A stretch of 17,200 nucleotides of DNA, from assembly GCA_050331115.1 (NCBI GenBank), contig JBHJHD010000104.1, positions 1 through 17,200 on the forward strand, given 5' to 3'. The first letter of the stretch is position 1; each line of letters opens with the position of its first letter. The notes below the pieces were generated by a model. That model was not told the DNA's origin, did not search any database, and saw only the letters and a program-made list of their open reading frames with translations. Positions 1 to 7,604 of the stretch are shown here, in pieces. The translations under genes and the position numbers were made by a program. This DNA is from JBCCAG01 sp050331115. GTDB lineage: Bacteria; Cyanobacteriota; Cyanobacteriia; CAKZMO01.

Positions 1-165
1 GCAAATATTTTCAAAGCAGGTCTCTCCGCCTTTTGAGCGAAGACGGATGTGATCAAAGCTCATACGAATGCCGCTGATTAGCTCGCTTGTCTGACAGTAG
101 CAGCAACGTCTACGGTCAAATTCTCGAACTTTGTCGCGTAAGGCAGTGGGGATGTAGCTAGACAT
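1..165 (-). CDS. HNH endonuclease, N-terminal part (cut by window edge)
   Basis: Reading the minus strand from an ATG at 165 gives an open frame of 55 codons that runs off the window edge. It begins MSSYIPTALRDKVREF and continues with a CCYC cysteine pair, then SFDHIRLRSKGGET and a final ENIC. This is the opening of a small HNH nuclease: a CxxC zinc-binding knuckle (Cys22 and the following CYC), the DH of the ββα-metal motif (Asp38-His39) and the GGET/EN stretch before the next expected zinc cysteine (Cys55). The second zinc ligand pair and the last catalytic residues lie outside the window. The family nicks or cleaves DNA with one metal ion. The gene starts 11 bp after the stop of the ribbon-helix-helix-like gene at 177-572, so the two are probably co-transcribed. 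From memory, this pairing recurs in cyanobacteria. Whether it is a stand-alone nuclease, an intron relic or part of a defence pair cannot be told from 55 residues. Confidence 0.8.
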   Translation of the reverse strand, partial: MSSYIPTALRDKVREFDRRRCCYCQTSELISGIRMSFDHIRLRSKGGETCFENIC

Positions 166-176
166 TGTGGCGTTAG

Positions 177-572
177 CTATCCTAGCGGAACAGAATGGCC
201 TCGCCACTTGAGTAAAGCGGCTGCTTGAGCCTTACAAAGCATAAATTTCTCAGATGCCTTCCTGAGGTCAGTAAGTTCAGCGCTTTCAGACGCCGTTAAA
301 CTACCGTTCTGGTTCTGGTGGAGCAACTCGTCGTAGCGGTCTAGCTCGATCTCGTTTTGGCTCCGGGCAATCTGCCACAGGGTTCCATTGTCTAATCGGT
401 CCAGGGCCGCTAAATCAGCTTGGAATTCTTGCGGTACATCGTCCCAGGTAGGTGGGCTACCAACTTGGAGCACTCGAAGGATGACGTCATTAATTGACTG
501 CTGCGTTGCTTGCGCTGTAGTGACTAGCCGCTGATGGATATACTCTGGAATTTCGAGGGTAATTGTCGTCAT
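177..572 (-). CDS. Ribbon-helix-helix-like protein partnered with HNH nuclease
   Basis: This encodes 131 residues. The N-terminus, MTTITLEIPEYIHQRLVTTA followed by QSINDVILRVLQ, has the pattern of a ribbon-helix-helix DNA-binding fold: one β-strand, then two short helices, in residues 3-36. Such domains usually act as dimeric repressors or antitoxins. The remainder (37-131) is acidic and helical and ends in a conserved-looking segment, FMLCKAQAAALLKWRGHSVP. I recall that segment as a recurrent C-terminus of small cyanobacterial proteins, often next to an HNH nuclease gene. Here the HNH gene begins 11 bp after this stop codon on the same strand, supporting a two-gene operon. A role as regulator or antitoxin of the nuclease is an inference from fold and gene order only. 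The C-terminal part could instead be a partner-binding domain. No membrane or signal sequence is visible. Confidence 0.75.
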   Translation of the reverse strand: MTTITLEIPEYIHQRLVTTAQATQQSINDVILRVLQVGSPPTWDDVPQEFQADLAALDRLDNGTLWQIARSQNEIELDRYDELLHQNQNGSLTASESAELTDLRKASEKFMLCKAQAAALLKWRGHSVPLG

Positions 573-628
573 AAGAATTTACTCACGTGAGGCAGTTTCG
601 CCATAAGATAGGTATTGATTTTGTAGTA

Positions 629-1024
629 TTAGTCCCACTTCTTCTGACGGGCTTCATCGACGATTTTTTGGGCTTGTTCGAGGGAGTAACCATATCGATC
701 GCTCAGGAATTGGGGGAGGCAATCGCACACGCCGTCTACATCTTCTGGCTCAATCACCATCAGGTCTTTGCTATCGCCGATTAGCTCCTCCATCGCCTGA
801 GCTAAAGCGCGATAAATTAATAGCCAAGCGACCTGCTCCGCGTCGTTGCCTAATCCCACAGCAACAGAGGCATCAACTAGGTCCTTGGCTAATCCGCCCC
901 ACTGCCCCGTAGCTGCATCAACGCCGCCTTTCCCCAGCGCTTTGAATAAGTCCTTGAAGTTAGCCTTCAATGGCTTGTTCCAAACGGCAATCGGCTTGCT
1001 AACGCGCAGTCCTGGAGCATCCAT
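629..1024 (-). CDS. Small helical protein, possibly a detached N-terminal domain of a NACHT/STAND protein
   Basis: This encodes a 131-residue soluble protein, mostly helical, with no signal peptide. Notable stretches are LKANFKDLFKALGKGGVDAA, a WGGLAKDLVDA segment, and AWLLIYRALAQAMEEL (about residues 66-81). The combination of 'ALxKxxxDxxxxxWxxxxxxxxDAxxxxGL' followed by 'AWLLIYRAL' resembles, from memory, the helical region that precedes the NTPase in some cyanobacterial NACHT-type STAND proteins. No P-loop follows here: the frame stops at 629 and nothing downstream continues it. It may therefore be a free-standing small protein or the remnant of a broken larger gene. It lies 56 bp upstream of the ribbon-helix-helix gene on the same strand, so they could share a transcript. 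A possible promoter sits at 1061-1089. The gene call is reasonable, but the family assignment is weak. Confidence 0.6.
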   Translation of the reverse strand: MDAPGLRVSKPIAVWNKPLKANFKDLFKALGKGGVDAATGQWGGLAKDLVDASVAVGLGNDAEQVAWLLIYRALAQAMEELIGDSKDLMVIEPEDVDGVCDCLPQFLSDRYGYSLEQAQKIVDEARQKKWD

Positions 1025-1060
1025 AGTCTAAATTACAGAGAAGCTGGGCTATTCGGCTTC

Positions 1061-1089
1061 ATCATAACTAATCATTCATCGGCGATTAA
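1061..1089 (-). promoter_or_regulatory. Possible promoter for the 629-1024 gene
   Basis: On the minus strand, TTAATC (1089-1084) and TATGAT (1066-1061) are separated by exactly 17 bp. The -10 element matches five of six consensus bases; the -35 matches only three of six. It lies 37 bp upstream of the ATG at 1024, just beyond or overlapping the 3' end of cobU. This is a prediction from spacing and consensus only. Confidence 0.3.
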
Positions 1090-1090
1090 G

Positions 1091-1651
1091 TTACCCTGCT
1101 TCGTTAAGCACTTTATCTAGCGGCATACCCAACTGGCTAAGGTTGAGAACATGGCCAGCAGTCACAAGGTAAGTCTCGTCCGCGATCGCCCCCACGCTGC
1201 GGGTAACCTGCCCCAGGCGATCGCGAAACTGCCGCCCGATGGGATAGCTCGGCACCACGCCCCAGCCCACCTCCTCCGCCACCAAAATCACGTCACCAGA
1301 CGCATCGTGAAGAGCCTGCCGCAGCTCGCCTAAGGTCTGGCCCCAGGCCGCCTCGTCTTGCTCCAGCAGGTTAGCCAGCCAGGTCCCCAGGGAATCCACC
1401 AGCAGGCACTCATCCGGCCTCGCCCTTTGAATCGCGGCGGCAAGCGCCACCGGCACCTCCAAACACGCCCACTCCGGCGGACGGCGCTGCTGATGCTGCG
1501 CGATGCGGGCCTGCCACTCTGGGTCATCCGGGGTTGTGAGGGCAGTAGCGACATAAACCACCTGCTGCCCCGCCCGCTGCCGCCCTAGGGCGATCGCCTC
1601 GGCCCACTCGCTCTTGCCGGAGCGGGCCGGGCCGGTGACCAAAACGCGCAT
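1091..1651 (-). CDS. cobU: Bifunctional adenosylcobinamide kinase / adenosylcobinamide-phosphate guanylyltransferase
   Basis: CobU/CobP phosphorylates adenosylcobinamide and then attaches GMP, giving the GDP-cobinamide that receives the lower ligand in cobalamin (pseudocobalamin in many cyanobacteria) assembly. The 186-residue length is normal for the family. A P-loop, GPARSGKS, lies at residues 7-14. It is followed by VVYVATA (31-37), then a HQQRRPPEW block whose His53 fits the family's GMP-accepting histidine, then LVDSLGTWLANLL (84-96), EVGWGVVP (127-134) and GRQFRDRLG (139-147). All are CobU signature blocks in the right order. The ATG at 1651 shares one base with the TAA of the peptidase gene upstream (TAATG), so translation is probably coupled. 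The partnership with a peptidase has no obvious metabolic meaning. No other cob genes are visible in the window. Confidence 0.95.
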   Translation of the reverse strand: MRVLVTGPARSGKSEWAEAIALGRQRAGQQVVYVATALTTPDDPEWQARIAQHQQRRPPEWACLEVPVALAAAIQRARPDECLLVDSLGTWLANLLEQDEAAWGQTLGELRQALHDASGDVILVAEEVGWGVVPSYPIGRQFRDRLGQVTRSVGAIADETYLVTAGHVLNLSQLGMPLDKVLNEAG

Positions 1652-3729
1652 TACGCCTCAATGCCCAGGCAGTCCAGCACAAAGGCATATTCAAAGGCCG
1701 TCTCCTTCAGCCGCCCGTAGCGCCCCGATGCTCCGCCGTGGCCGGCGTCGAGATTGGTCTTCAGCAGCAGGCGGTTGGCGTCGGTTTTGGTGGTGCGCAG
1801 CTTGGCGGTCCACTTAGCCGGCTCCCAGAAGCCGACCCGGGGATCGTTGAGGCCGGTGGTCACCAACAGGTGGGGGTAGTCTTGAGCTTTGACGTTGTCG
1901 TAGGGGGAGTAGGAGAGCATATAGCGGTAGTACTCCGGGTCGTTGGGGTTGCCCCACTCGTCCCACTCCAGCACCGACAGGGGGAGGGTGGGGTCCAAGA
2001 TGGTGGTGACGATGTCGACGAAGGGCACCGCGGCGATCGCCCCCTTGAACAGGTCGGGCCGCTGGTTCACCACCGCGCCCATCAGCAGTCCCCCGGCGCT
2101 GCCGCCGTAAATCACCAGACGCTCGGGGCTCGTCCACTCCTGGTCGACTAAGTGGGCGGCGCAGGCAATGAAATCGCTGAAGGTGTTCTTTTTGTGGCGC
2201 AGCTTGCCCGCCTCGTACCACTTACGGCCCATCTCACCGCCGCCGCGGATGTGGGCAATGGCGCACACCATGCCCCGGTCCAGCAGCGAGAGCCGGGTGG
2301 AGGAAAAGGCAGCGGGGTAGGGGAAGCCGTAGGAGCCATAGCCAGACAGCAGCAGGGGCGTGTCTTTGCCGCGGGGCATATCGCTGCGATAGACCAGGGA
2401 AATGGGCACCTCGGCACCGTCTTCAGCGATCGCCGTCAGCCGCTCGCTGCGGTACTGGCTGCGATCGTAGCCCCCCAGCACGGGCGTTTCCTTCTTGAGC
2501 TGTCGCTCGTGGGTCTCCATGTCGTAGTCAAACACGGAGGGCGGCGTGACCATAGAGGTGTAGGTGAAGCGCAGGGTTTGGGTGTCGAACTCGGGCATGG
2601 TGCCGTCATACACCTCGTAGGCGGGCTCAGGGAAGGCGATCGCCCGCTCATCTCCCGTGGAGAGCTTCTGCACCCGAACCGTCGGCAGCCCTTCCTGCCG
2701 CTCGTAGATGATCAAGTGATCCCTAAACAGGTCGATGTCGCTCAGCATCACGTCTTCCCGGTGGGGAATTACCTCACGCCAGTGGGCCTTATCTGGCGCG
2801 GCCACGGGAGTGACCATCAGCTTGAAGTTGATCGCGTTCTCGTTGGTGACAATATAAAATCGGTTCGTCTGCGGGTCGTCGCCGTCGCCAGGGTGGTGGT
2901 CAATCCAGTACTCCACCTGCTGCTGACGAGGCTGAATGACCCGAAAGTCGCCCTTGGGCTGGCTGGCGTCAAGCACCCAAACTTCTGAGGTGACCTTGCT
3001 GCTGCTGACAAGCACGATGTAGGCTTCGCTGCGGGTGCTGCCCACCGAAAGATAGAAGGCCTCGTCGGTTTCTTCGTAGATCAGGGCATCGCCGCTGGGG
3101 TCACTGCCCAGCACGTGTCGCCAGAGCTGATAGGGGCGATGGGCCTCGTCGATGCGCGTGTAGAACACCGTTTTGTTGTCCTTGGCCCAGGCGACCCCGC
3201 CTACGTCATTAATTTGCGCATCAAACAGGTTGTCAGTCTCTAGGGTTTTGAATAACAATGTGTAGCGCTCTGCGCCGCTGGTGTCGGTGGAGTAGGCCAG
3301 CAGCTTGTGGTTCGGGCTGACCTCAAAGTCACCTAGGCTAAAAAATTCTTTGCCTTCCGCAAGCTGGTTGCTGTCTAGCAGCACCGCTTCATCGGCCTCC
3401 AGGCTGCCCTGTTTGCGGCAGTAGATGCTGTAGGCAAGCCCTTCCTCGGTACGGCTGTAATAGTAGTAGTCGCCGTAGCGATAGGGCACCGACAGATCTG
3501 TTTCCTGGATGCGCCCCAGCATCTCATCGTAGAGCTGCTTCTGCAGGGCCTCGGTGTGGCCCATGGCGGCTTCGGTGTAGTCGTTTTCCGCCTTCAGATA
3601 GTCAATGACGGCGGGGTCGTCGCGATCGCGCAGCCAGTGGTAGGGATCGGTGCGGCGATCGCCGTGAATTTCAAGGATTTTGGACTGCTGGGGGGCGACG
3701 GGCGGGGCGGAGGATTGGGTAGAGGTCAT
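1651..3729 (-). CDS. ptrB: Oligopeptidase B (prolyl oligopeptidase family S9A)
   Basis: This 692-residue serine peptidase has a seven-bladed β-propeller (about residues 75-410) in front of an α/β-hydrolase domain. It cleaves short peptides, in oligopeptidase B typically after Arg or Lys, in the cytoplasm. The N-terminus has the family block YHWLRDRDDP. The catalytic domain shows GGSAGG with nucleophile Ser544, GLNDPRV with Asp629 and DAGHGG with His664. The spacings of 85 and 35 residues equal those I recall for the E. coli enzyme. The segment EWDEWGNPNDPEYYRYML, with its acidic residues, is also typical of oligopeptidase B rather than of true prolyl oligopeptidases. There is no signal peptide. 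The gene is followed, with one-base overlap, by cobU. The 130 bp upstream, up to the coiled-coil gene's stop at 3860, should contain its promoter, but I see no convincing -35/-10 pair. Confidence 0.93.
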   Translation of the reverse strand: MTSTQSSAPPVAPQQSKILEIHGDRRTDPYHWLRDRDDPAVIDYLKAENDYTEAAMGHTEALQKQLYDEMLGRIQETDLSVPYRYGDYYYYSRTEEGLAYSIYCRKQGSLEADEAVLLDSNQLAEGKEFFSLGDFEVSPNHKLLAYSTDTSGAERYTLLFKTLETDNLFDAQINDVGGVAWAKDNKTVFYTRIDEAHRPYQLWRHVLGSDPSGDALIYEETDEAFYLSVGSTRSEAYIVLVSSSKVTSEVWVLDASQPKGDFRVIQPRQQQVEYWIDHHPGDGDDPQTNRFYIVTNENAINFKLMVTPVAAPDKAHWREVIPHREDVMLSDIDLFRDHLIIYERQEGLPTVRVQKLSTGDERAIAFPEPAYEVYDGTMPEFDTQTLRFTYTSMVTPPSVFDYDMETHERQLKKETPVLGGYDRSQYRSERLTAIAEDGAEVPISLVYRSDMPRGKDTPLLLSGYGSYGFPYPAAFSSTRLSLLDRGMVCAIAHIRGGGEMGRKWYEAGKLRHKKNTFSDFIACAAHLVDQEWTSPERLVIYGGSAGGLLMGAVVNQRPDLFKGAIAAVPFVDIVTTILDPTLPLSVLEWDEWGNPNDPEYYRYMLSYSPYDNVKAQDYPHLLVTTGLNDPRVGFWEPAKWTAKLRTTKTDANRLLLKTNLDAGHGGASGRYGRLKETAFEYAFVLDCLGIEA

Positions 3730-3859
3730 AGCGCGTGATGAGAGGTCTTGATGCGTGATAGTAGCTAATCTAACAAGTTACGCTTCGCGCTTATGGGTTT
3801 GCCTCTGATCACTGACAGAATAAAATTGTAGTCGTCGTCCCCTCAATCGCGGTAGCGGC

Positions 3860-5536
3860 TCACGATTGAGTCTGGGGCCGCTGGGGCCGTAAAAACGTCG
3901 GCAGATCGATGCGATCGCGCTGCTTTGGCTTGGCCGGCGGGGCGGGTTTGCGGGCTGGCGGTACGGCTGGAAGCGCCTGCTCCGGTGCCGCATTCCGCGC
4001 TGTGTCTGATACGGCTGCCGGTTCGGGTATGGTCGCTGGTTCGGGTATGGTCGCTGGTTCGGGCTGCGAAGTTTCAAATGCTGACGCGGGCAGGGCTGAG
4101 GGCTCTTGAAAAGGAGGAACCCTTACCGGCGCGGGTTCTGCGCTGCGAGCTGCGGTTCCGCTCTCCTCAGGCGATATCAGCTGGCTGGCGATCGCCTTGG
4201 CCCCTTGAAAAACTACGTCAAAAATCGTATCTACCCCCTCGGAGGCGCTGCGAGATTTAGCGGACCGCTGGGCTGGGCCGCTCTGGGGTGGGGTCGCTCG
4301 GTCTCCGTCAGCGATCGGGAGTGCATCCTGGGGAGAAGGCTGCTCTGGGTCGATTGGTCCCACCATCTGGATTAGGTCTGACCAAAAGGCATCCTCTGCT
4401 GACCCAGCTCCCGCCGCTGGCCCATCCGCGAGCCCACCCATCGGCCCTCTGGCTGGCATGCTTACTGGCCCTTTGGCCGGCACCTTCACTGACATAGACC
4501 CTGCCGCTGCTGCACTGGGGTCTGGGCGAGCGTTTTCTGGGGAGACCTGCTCAGAAGCTGGAAACTCGGCTTCCGCCTGGTCGGTCGAACCCTGGGGTTG
4601 ATGAGCTAGGTTGAATAGCGCTGTCTTGAACCGGGACATCTGCGGCACCTGAAGCGCCGGCTTGAGCGGCTCAATGGGACCTGACGGCACCCACGTCGCG
4701 CTGGTAGCGGGCTGATTGGGGCGATGCTTGCCCTGGGTGAGGCGCGTCTGGGCGACGTGGGCTTGAGACCAGGTGGGAATGCTATTGGCCCTGGGCAGCA
4801 GGGGCGAGACCAACGATGTAAGCTCGTCTTCTATGGCGGCTGCCGGCTGGGGCTGCCGCTCAGCCGCCACAGCCCCAGATGCCACAGCCCCAGATGCCAC
4901 AGCCCCAGGCATCATATGGTCCTCAGGCATCGTATAGCTGGGTGGCGGCACCTCCAAACATTTATCTAGAGCCGTCTTAAACTGAAGCGTATAGCGCTGC
5001 TGCCGCTGGAGACGCTGCTGTAGCTCTTCGCAGCGCTGCTCAAGCTGCTCAATGCGGCTAGACTGAGTGCGACAGCGCTTTTGAAACGCCTGGCTGTCCT
5101 GCTCGAGCTGGAGCAGCTGCACCCGGTCAGAATTGACCTGCTGCGCCAAATTTTCGATGCGAATGGCCTGTCGCTGGTTTGCCTGCTGCGCAAACTCCAG
5201 CTGATTGAGGAGGTAGGCCACCTGAGCATCTGTGGAAGCGTCTGCAGGAAGGGGGCCCGTAGGCCTTGCTGCTTCGCCCTTTGTCGAGGCCAGCTCACGC
5301 TCTAGGGCCTTAACCTGGCCTGTTAGGGCATGATTCTGCTGGGTCAGCTCTTGGACCAACACCACTAAAGCATCGGTGTTTGCATCGCTTTGGCCCGCCC
5401 CACCGTTCTGCGCCTCTGAACCGTGACGCCCTGAACCGTGCTGCCGCTCCCGATACTGAGTCTGCCGCTCGCTAGCGCTAGCGCTGATCGCACCGGGAAA
5501 GTTCACGCGTTCGGACGGTGGAGTAGATTCATTCAT
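3860..5536 (-). CDS. Coiled-coil, Pro/Ala-rich protein of unknown function
   Basis: I do not recognise a functional family for this 558-residue protein. Residues 1-52 are polar and low in complexity. Residues 53-90 (VLVQELTQQNHALTGQVKAL) and about 103-195 have Gln/Leu/Glu heptads typical of a coiled coil, ending in a well-defined RYTLQFKTALDKCLEVP segment. From about 200 onward the chain is rich in Pro, Ala and Ser and probably disordered, with short peptide repeats (SGAVA three times, residues 210-224; IPEPAT near 500) encoded by DNA tandem repeats at 4866-4910 and 4020-4055. A basic tail ends with RIDLPTFLRP, which looks like a short binding motif. No membrane segment or signal peptide is visible. 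It lies downstream of another large low-complexity protein gene (5714-7459) on the same strand. A scaffold or structural role is only a guess. Confidence 0.8.
   Translation of the reverse strand: MNESTPPSERVNFPGAISASASERQTQYRERQHGSGRHGSEAQNGGAGQSDANTDALVVLVQELTQQNHALTGQVKALERELASTKGEAARPTGPLPADASTDAQVAYLLNQLEFAQQANQRQAIRIENLAQQVNSDRVQLLQLEQDSQAFQKRCRTQSSRIEQLEQRCEELQQRLQRQQRYTLQFKTALDKCLEVPPPSYTMPEDHMMPGAVASGAVASGAVAAERQPQPAAAIEDELTSLVSPLLPRANSIPTWSQAHVAQTRLTQGKHRPNQPATSATWVPSGPIEPLKPALQVPQMSRFKTALFNLAHQPQGSTDQAEAEFPASEQVSPENARPDPSAAAAGSMSVKVPAKGPVSMPARGPMGGLADGPAAGAGSAEDAFWSDLIQMVGPIDPEQPSPQDALPIADGDRATPPQSGPAQRSAKSRSASEGVDTIFDVVFQGAKAIASQLISPEESGTAARSAEPAPVRVPPFQEPSALPASAFETSQPEPATIPEPATIPEPAAVSDTARNAAPEQALPAVPPARKPAPPAKPKQRDRIDLPTFLRPQRPQTQS
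4020..4055. repeat. 18-bp tandem repeat inside the coiled-coil gene
   Basis: GGTTCGGGTATGGTCGCT occurs twice in a row (4020-4037 and 4038-4055), and the first eight bases recur at 4056. On the coding (minus) strand this gives the repeated peptide EPATIP in the Pro-rich tail. The copies are identical, which suggests a recent slippage event in a disordered coding region. Confidence 0.9.
4866..4910. repeat. 15-bp tandem repeat inside the coiled-coil gene
   Basis: There are three consecutive copies of GCCACAGCCCCAGAT at 4866, 4881 and 4896; the third ends in GC instead of AT. Read on the minus strand they encode the pentapeptide repeat SGAVA in the linker just after the coiled coil. The unit is a multiple of three, so copy-number change would keep the frame. 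Confidence 0.9.
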
Positions 5537-5713
5537 AATGCGAGTGAGGTAAGGAGCGTCTAGAGCAGGGCTGTTCGCCAGTGGCGCGGCAGTGTTGCCC
5601 CCGAAGCAGCATTAGTCTTGCAGCATTACCGATGGCAGTATTGACTCTGTGGTATCACACAAAACCGCTAGCGTGCTCTTAGATAATACAAAACTCTAGG
5701 CTTTTTGGGTCCG

Positions 5714-7459
5714 CTAGCGGGATGAATTGAGCCACTGTAGCGCTTTGACAAGCCACGCCTCTATCCAAAGTAGGCTCTGATCAACCCACGACAGAATTTG
5801 CTCTAGGGGGTGACGATTATAGCCGATGGGGGTGGCTTGGGCTTCAATCCAGGTCGTCTGGATGTCCTGCGCGGCCTTCGTCGACAGAGTCGTCGCACCG
5901 TCTTCCGCGCCCTCGCTTACTGCCCTTGCGCCCTGGGCTGCCCTGCGGCGATCGCCAAACCCCAGGCTATGCTCGCTGGCCAGGTCGCCCGCCTGAAGCT
6001 GATCGCCCCAAAGCCGATCATTTGGAATCTGGCTACTCTGACTCTGAATGGTGCTAGCTGGGTCAGCCTGGGCCAAGGAAGCGCTGGACCTTAGCGATTT
6101 GTCCCTGGGGCCGATCAGGCTCCGCAGGTACTGTTCTATTTCATCGAGGAGATCGGGCGCAGCGCGATAGTCGGGTGGATTGGAGGCATCATGGCTTAGC
6201 GCGATCGCCCCCTGGTCTGCCGGGTTGACACCGTCGCCCGCCGTGAAGGGCTCACCGGCTGTGTCATCGGTTATGAGGCCATCTGTTAAATCATCCGCTG
6301 CAGTATCGCCTGGCCTCCCCCAAAAGCTCAGGCCAGACCAGCGCTGCGCTATAGGAATAGGGAGCGAGGGCCGAGCGGGCGGAAGCTGGTTTCGGCGGGC
6401 CTCAACGGCTTGGTTGGCGGTTTGCCAGCCGTCTTTCCCCTGATGGTCGGGGTCGAACCACGGCGGCGATGCGGCGTCATCGTCGTGCTTCTGCAGCCAG
6501 CGGGGCACTAGTCGGGTCCACCAGCGCTGTGGCTTTAGGGGTGCGGGTGGCGGCGACGCCGCGTCAATCATGGGGAGAGCATGGACAGGGGTGCGCCTGA
6601 GCGCCTGGGTGGGAAAGGCGTCGCCGGACCTTATGCCAGATATGCCGCTTAGAGCTGTACCCCCAACAGCATCGCTAGAAATCACAGCATCAGAAATCGC
6701 AGCATCGGCGAGCTGCAGCAGGCTATCGGACAGCCGCGCTTCTTGAAACAGGTTTACCGACATCGCCACAGGGCTCGTCTGCATCCAGCCCATGAGTCGC
6801 CGCACGGCCCGAACCGGCGGCAGCATCGTATGGCGATCGCGGGGCAGGGGTAAGGGCGTCAGCGGGCGCTGGACGAGCTGGCGCTGCTTGTGAAAATGCC
6901 AAAATTTGGCCAGCTCTAGCACGAGGCGACGCTGCAGGTGTGCGGCTTGAGAGGGGGTTAAGACGTCGTGGATAGCGTTGTACTGGTCGGTAAGCACAAG
7001 TCGCCGGGAGTCGACCAAGCAGGCAATTCCACAGGCCTCTAGCACCCCGGTTTCCGGGTTTAGAGCGAGATCGGTCGATGGTCTGCGGGTCAGGGCCGAA
7101 TCGGCCGCTGAAACCGGCAGCGGTAGCGCAAACAAATCTAGGCTGCGCAGGGTTTGACGAATGGGGGCATCGGCGGCTGGCGGGGCCTGGGGGGCTCCTG
7201 GCACGGGGTCAACCGACTGCTTTACCGCTTGGGCCGCTGACTGCAGCCGGGGAAACACCCGCCGAGCCACTTGCCCGACCTGACGGCCTACCACTCGGGT
7301 CGACTGGAATACCGCGTAAACGGGGTAAAGCGTAATTTGGGCGCTCCAGAGGGCGACGAGCTTCGCCTGGCGAAACCGGTGCTGAGCCTGGTCACGCAGC
7401 TTTAGCGATCGCGCCGTCAGGAACGTCAGCAGGCGGCTTTTATAAGGCGTGGAAGGCAT
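5714..7459 (-). CDS. Large low-complexity protein with Trp-rich amphipathic C-terminus, function unknown
   Basis: I cannot assign a function to this 581-residue protein. The N-terminal 70 residues are basic and amphipathic (RSLKLRDQAQHRFRQAKLVA, later QVGQVARRVFPRL). A more ordered block at about 125-240 includes RRLVLELAKFWHFHKQRQLV and RAVRRLMGWMQTSPVAMSVN. A long Pro/Ala/Asp-rich region follows. The last 35 residues return to a structured pattern, HPLEQILSWVDQSLLWIEAW followed by LVKALQWL, a Trp/Leu-rich amphipathic helix that could lie on a membrane or bind a partner. From memory, such N- and C-terminal blocks with a variable middle occur in conserved hypothetical proteins of cyanobacteria. 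The ATG at 7459 is the first in frame. The next gene on the same strand (5536-3860) begins 177 bp downstream, so co-transcription is possible but not shown. Confidence 0.78.
   Translation of the reverse strand: MPSTPYKSRLLTFLTARSLKLRDQAQHRFRQAKLVALWSAQITLYPVYAVFQSTRVVGRQVGQVARRVFPRLQSAAQAVKQSVDPVPGAPQAPPAADAPIRQTLRSLDLFALPLPVSAADSALTRRPSTDLALNPETGVLEACGIACLVDSRRLVLTDQYNAIHDVLTPSQAAHLQRRLVLELAKFWHFHKQRQLVQRPLTPLPLPRDRHTMLPPVRAVRRLMGWMQTSPVAMSVNLFQEARLSDSLLQLADAAISDAVISSDAVGGTALSGISGIRSGDAFPTQALRRTPVHALPMIDAASPPPAPLKPQRWWTRLVPRWLQKHDDDAASPPWFDPDHQGKDGWQTANQAVEARRNQLPPARPSLPIPIAQRWSGLSFWGRPGDTAADDLTDGLITDDTAGEPFTAGDGVNPADQGAIALSHDASNPPDYRAAPDLLDEIEQYLRSLIGPRDKSLRSSASLAQADPASTIQSQSSQIPNDRLWGDQLQAGDLASEHSLGFGDRRRAAQGARAVSEGAEDGATTLSTKAAQDIQTTWIEAQATPIGYNRHPLEQILSWVDQSLLWIEAWLVKALQWLNSSR
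6677..6706. repeat. 15-bp tandem duplication in the 581-aa protein gene
   Basis: AGAAATCACAGCATC (6677-6691) is followed directly by AGAAATCGCAGCATC (6692-6706), differing by one A/G transition. On the coding strand it yields DAAIS followed by DAVIS in the low-complexity middle of the protein. Confidence 0.8.
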
Positions 7460-7604
7460 AGAACTTTAAACGAATCACCCCGTCATCAGACCACCCTGTA
7501 AGCCCCTGTAAGCCTAAAATCTCTGAACCAGACCAAGCGCCTAGACATTCAGAAAACCTGTGGGATACTGAGAAGCGATTTTCAATAGCGGCAACCTTAT
7601 TGTA

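Noticed and set aside
2152..2988. 278-residue plus-strand open frame opposite oligopeptidase B
   Set aside because: It is a shadow of the GC-rich catalytic gene: the peptidase has all its family motifs on the other strand, while this frame has Gly/Val/His-rich meaningless composition.
3778..4077. 99-residue minus-strand frame rich in PNQRPYPN
   Set aside because: It is an alternative frame over the 18-bp repeats of the coiled-coil gene; the repeated peptide is a by-product of the DNA repeat.
4106..4375. Plus-strand frame at 4106-4375, just behind a GGAGG-like sequence near 4110
   Set aside because: It lies antisense in the coiled-coil gene, and the purine run is the complement of its Pro/Phe codons; no protein features.
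5640..5700. Promoter of the coiled-coil gene (TATTAT and TGATAC elements on the minus strand)
   Set aside because: No candidate -10 has a -35 partner at acceptable spacing, so I do not list one.
7495..7514. CCTGTAAGCC direct repeat between the divergent genes at 7459 and 7605
   Set aside because: Only two 10-bp copies and no further structure; too little to call an operator.
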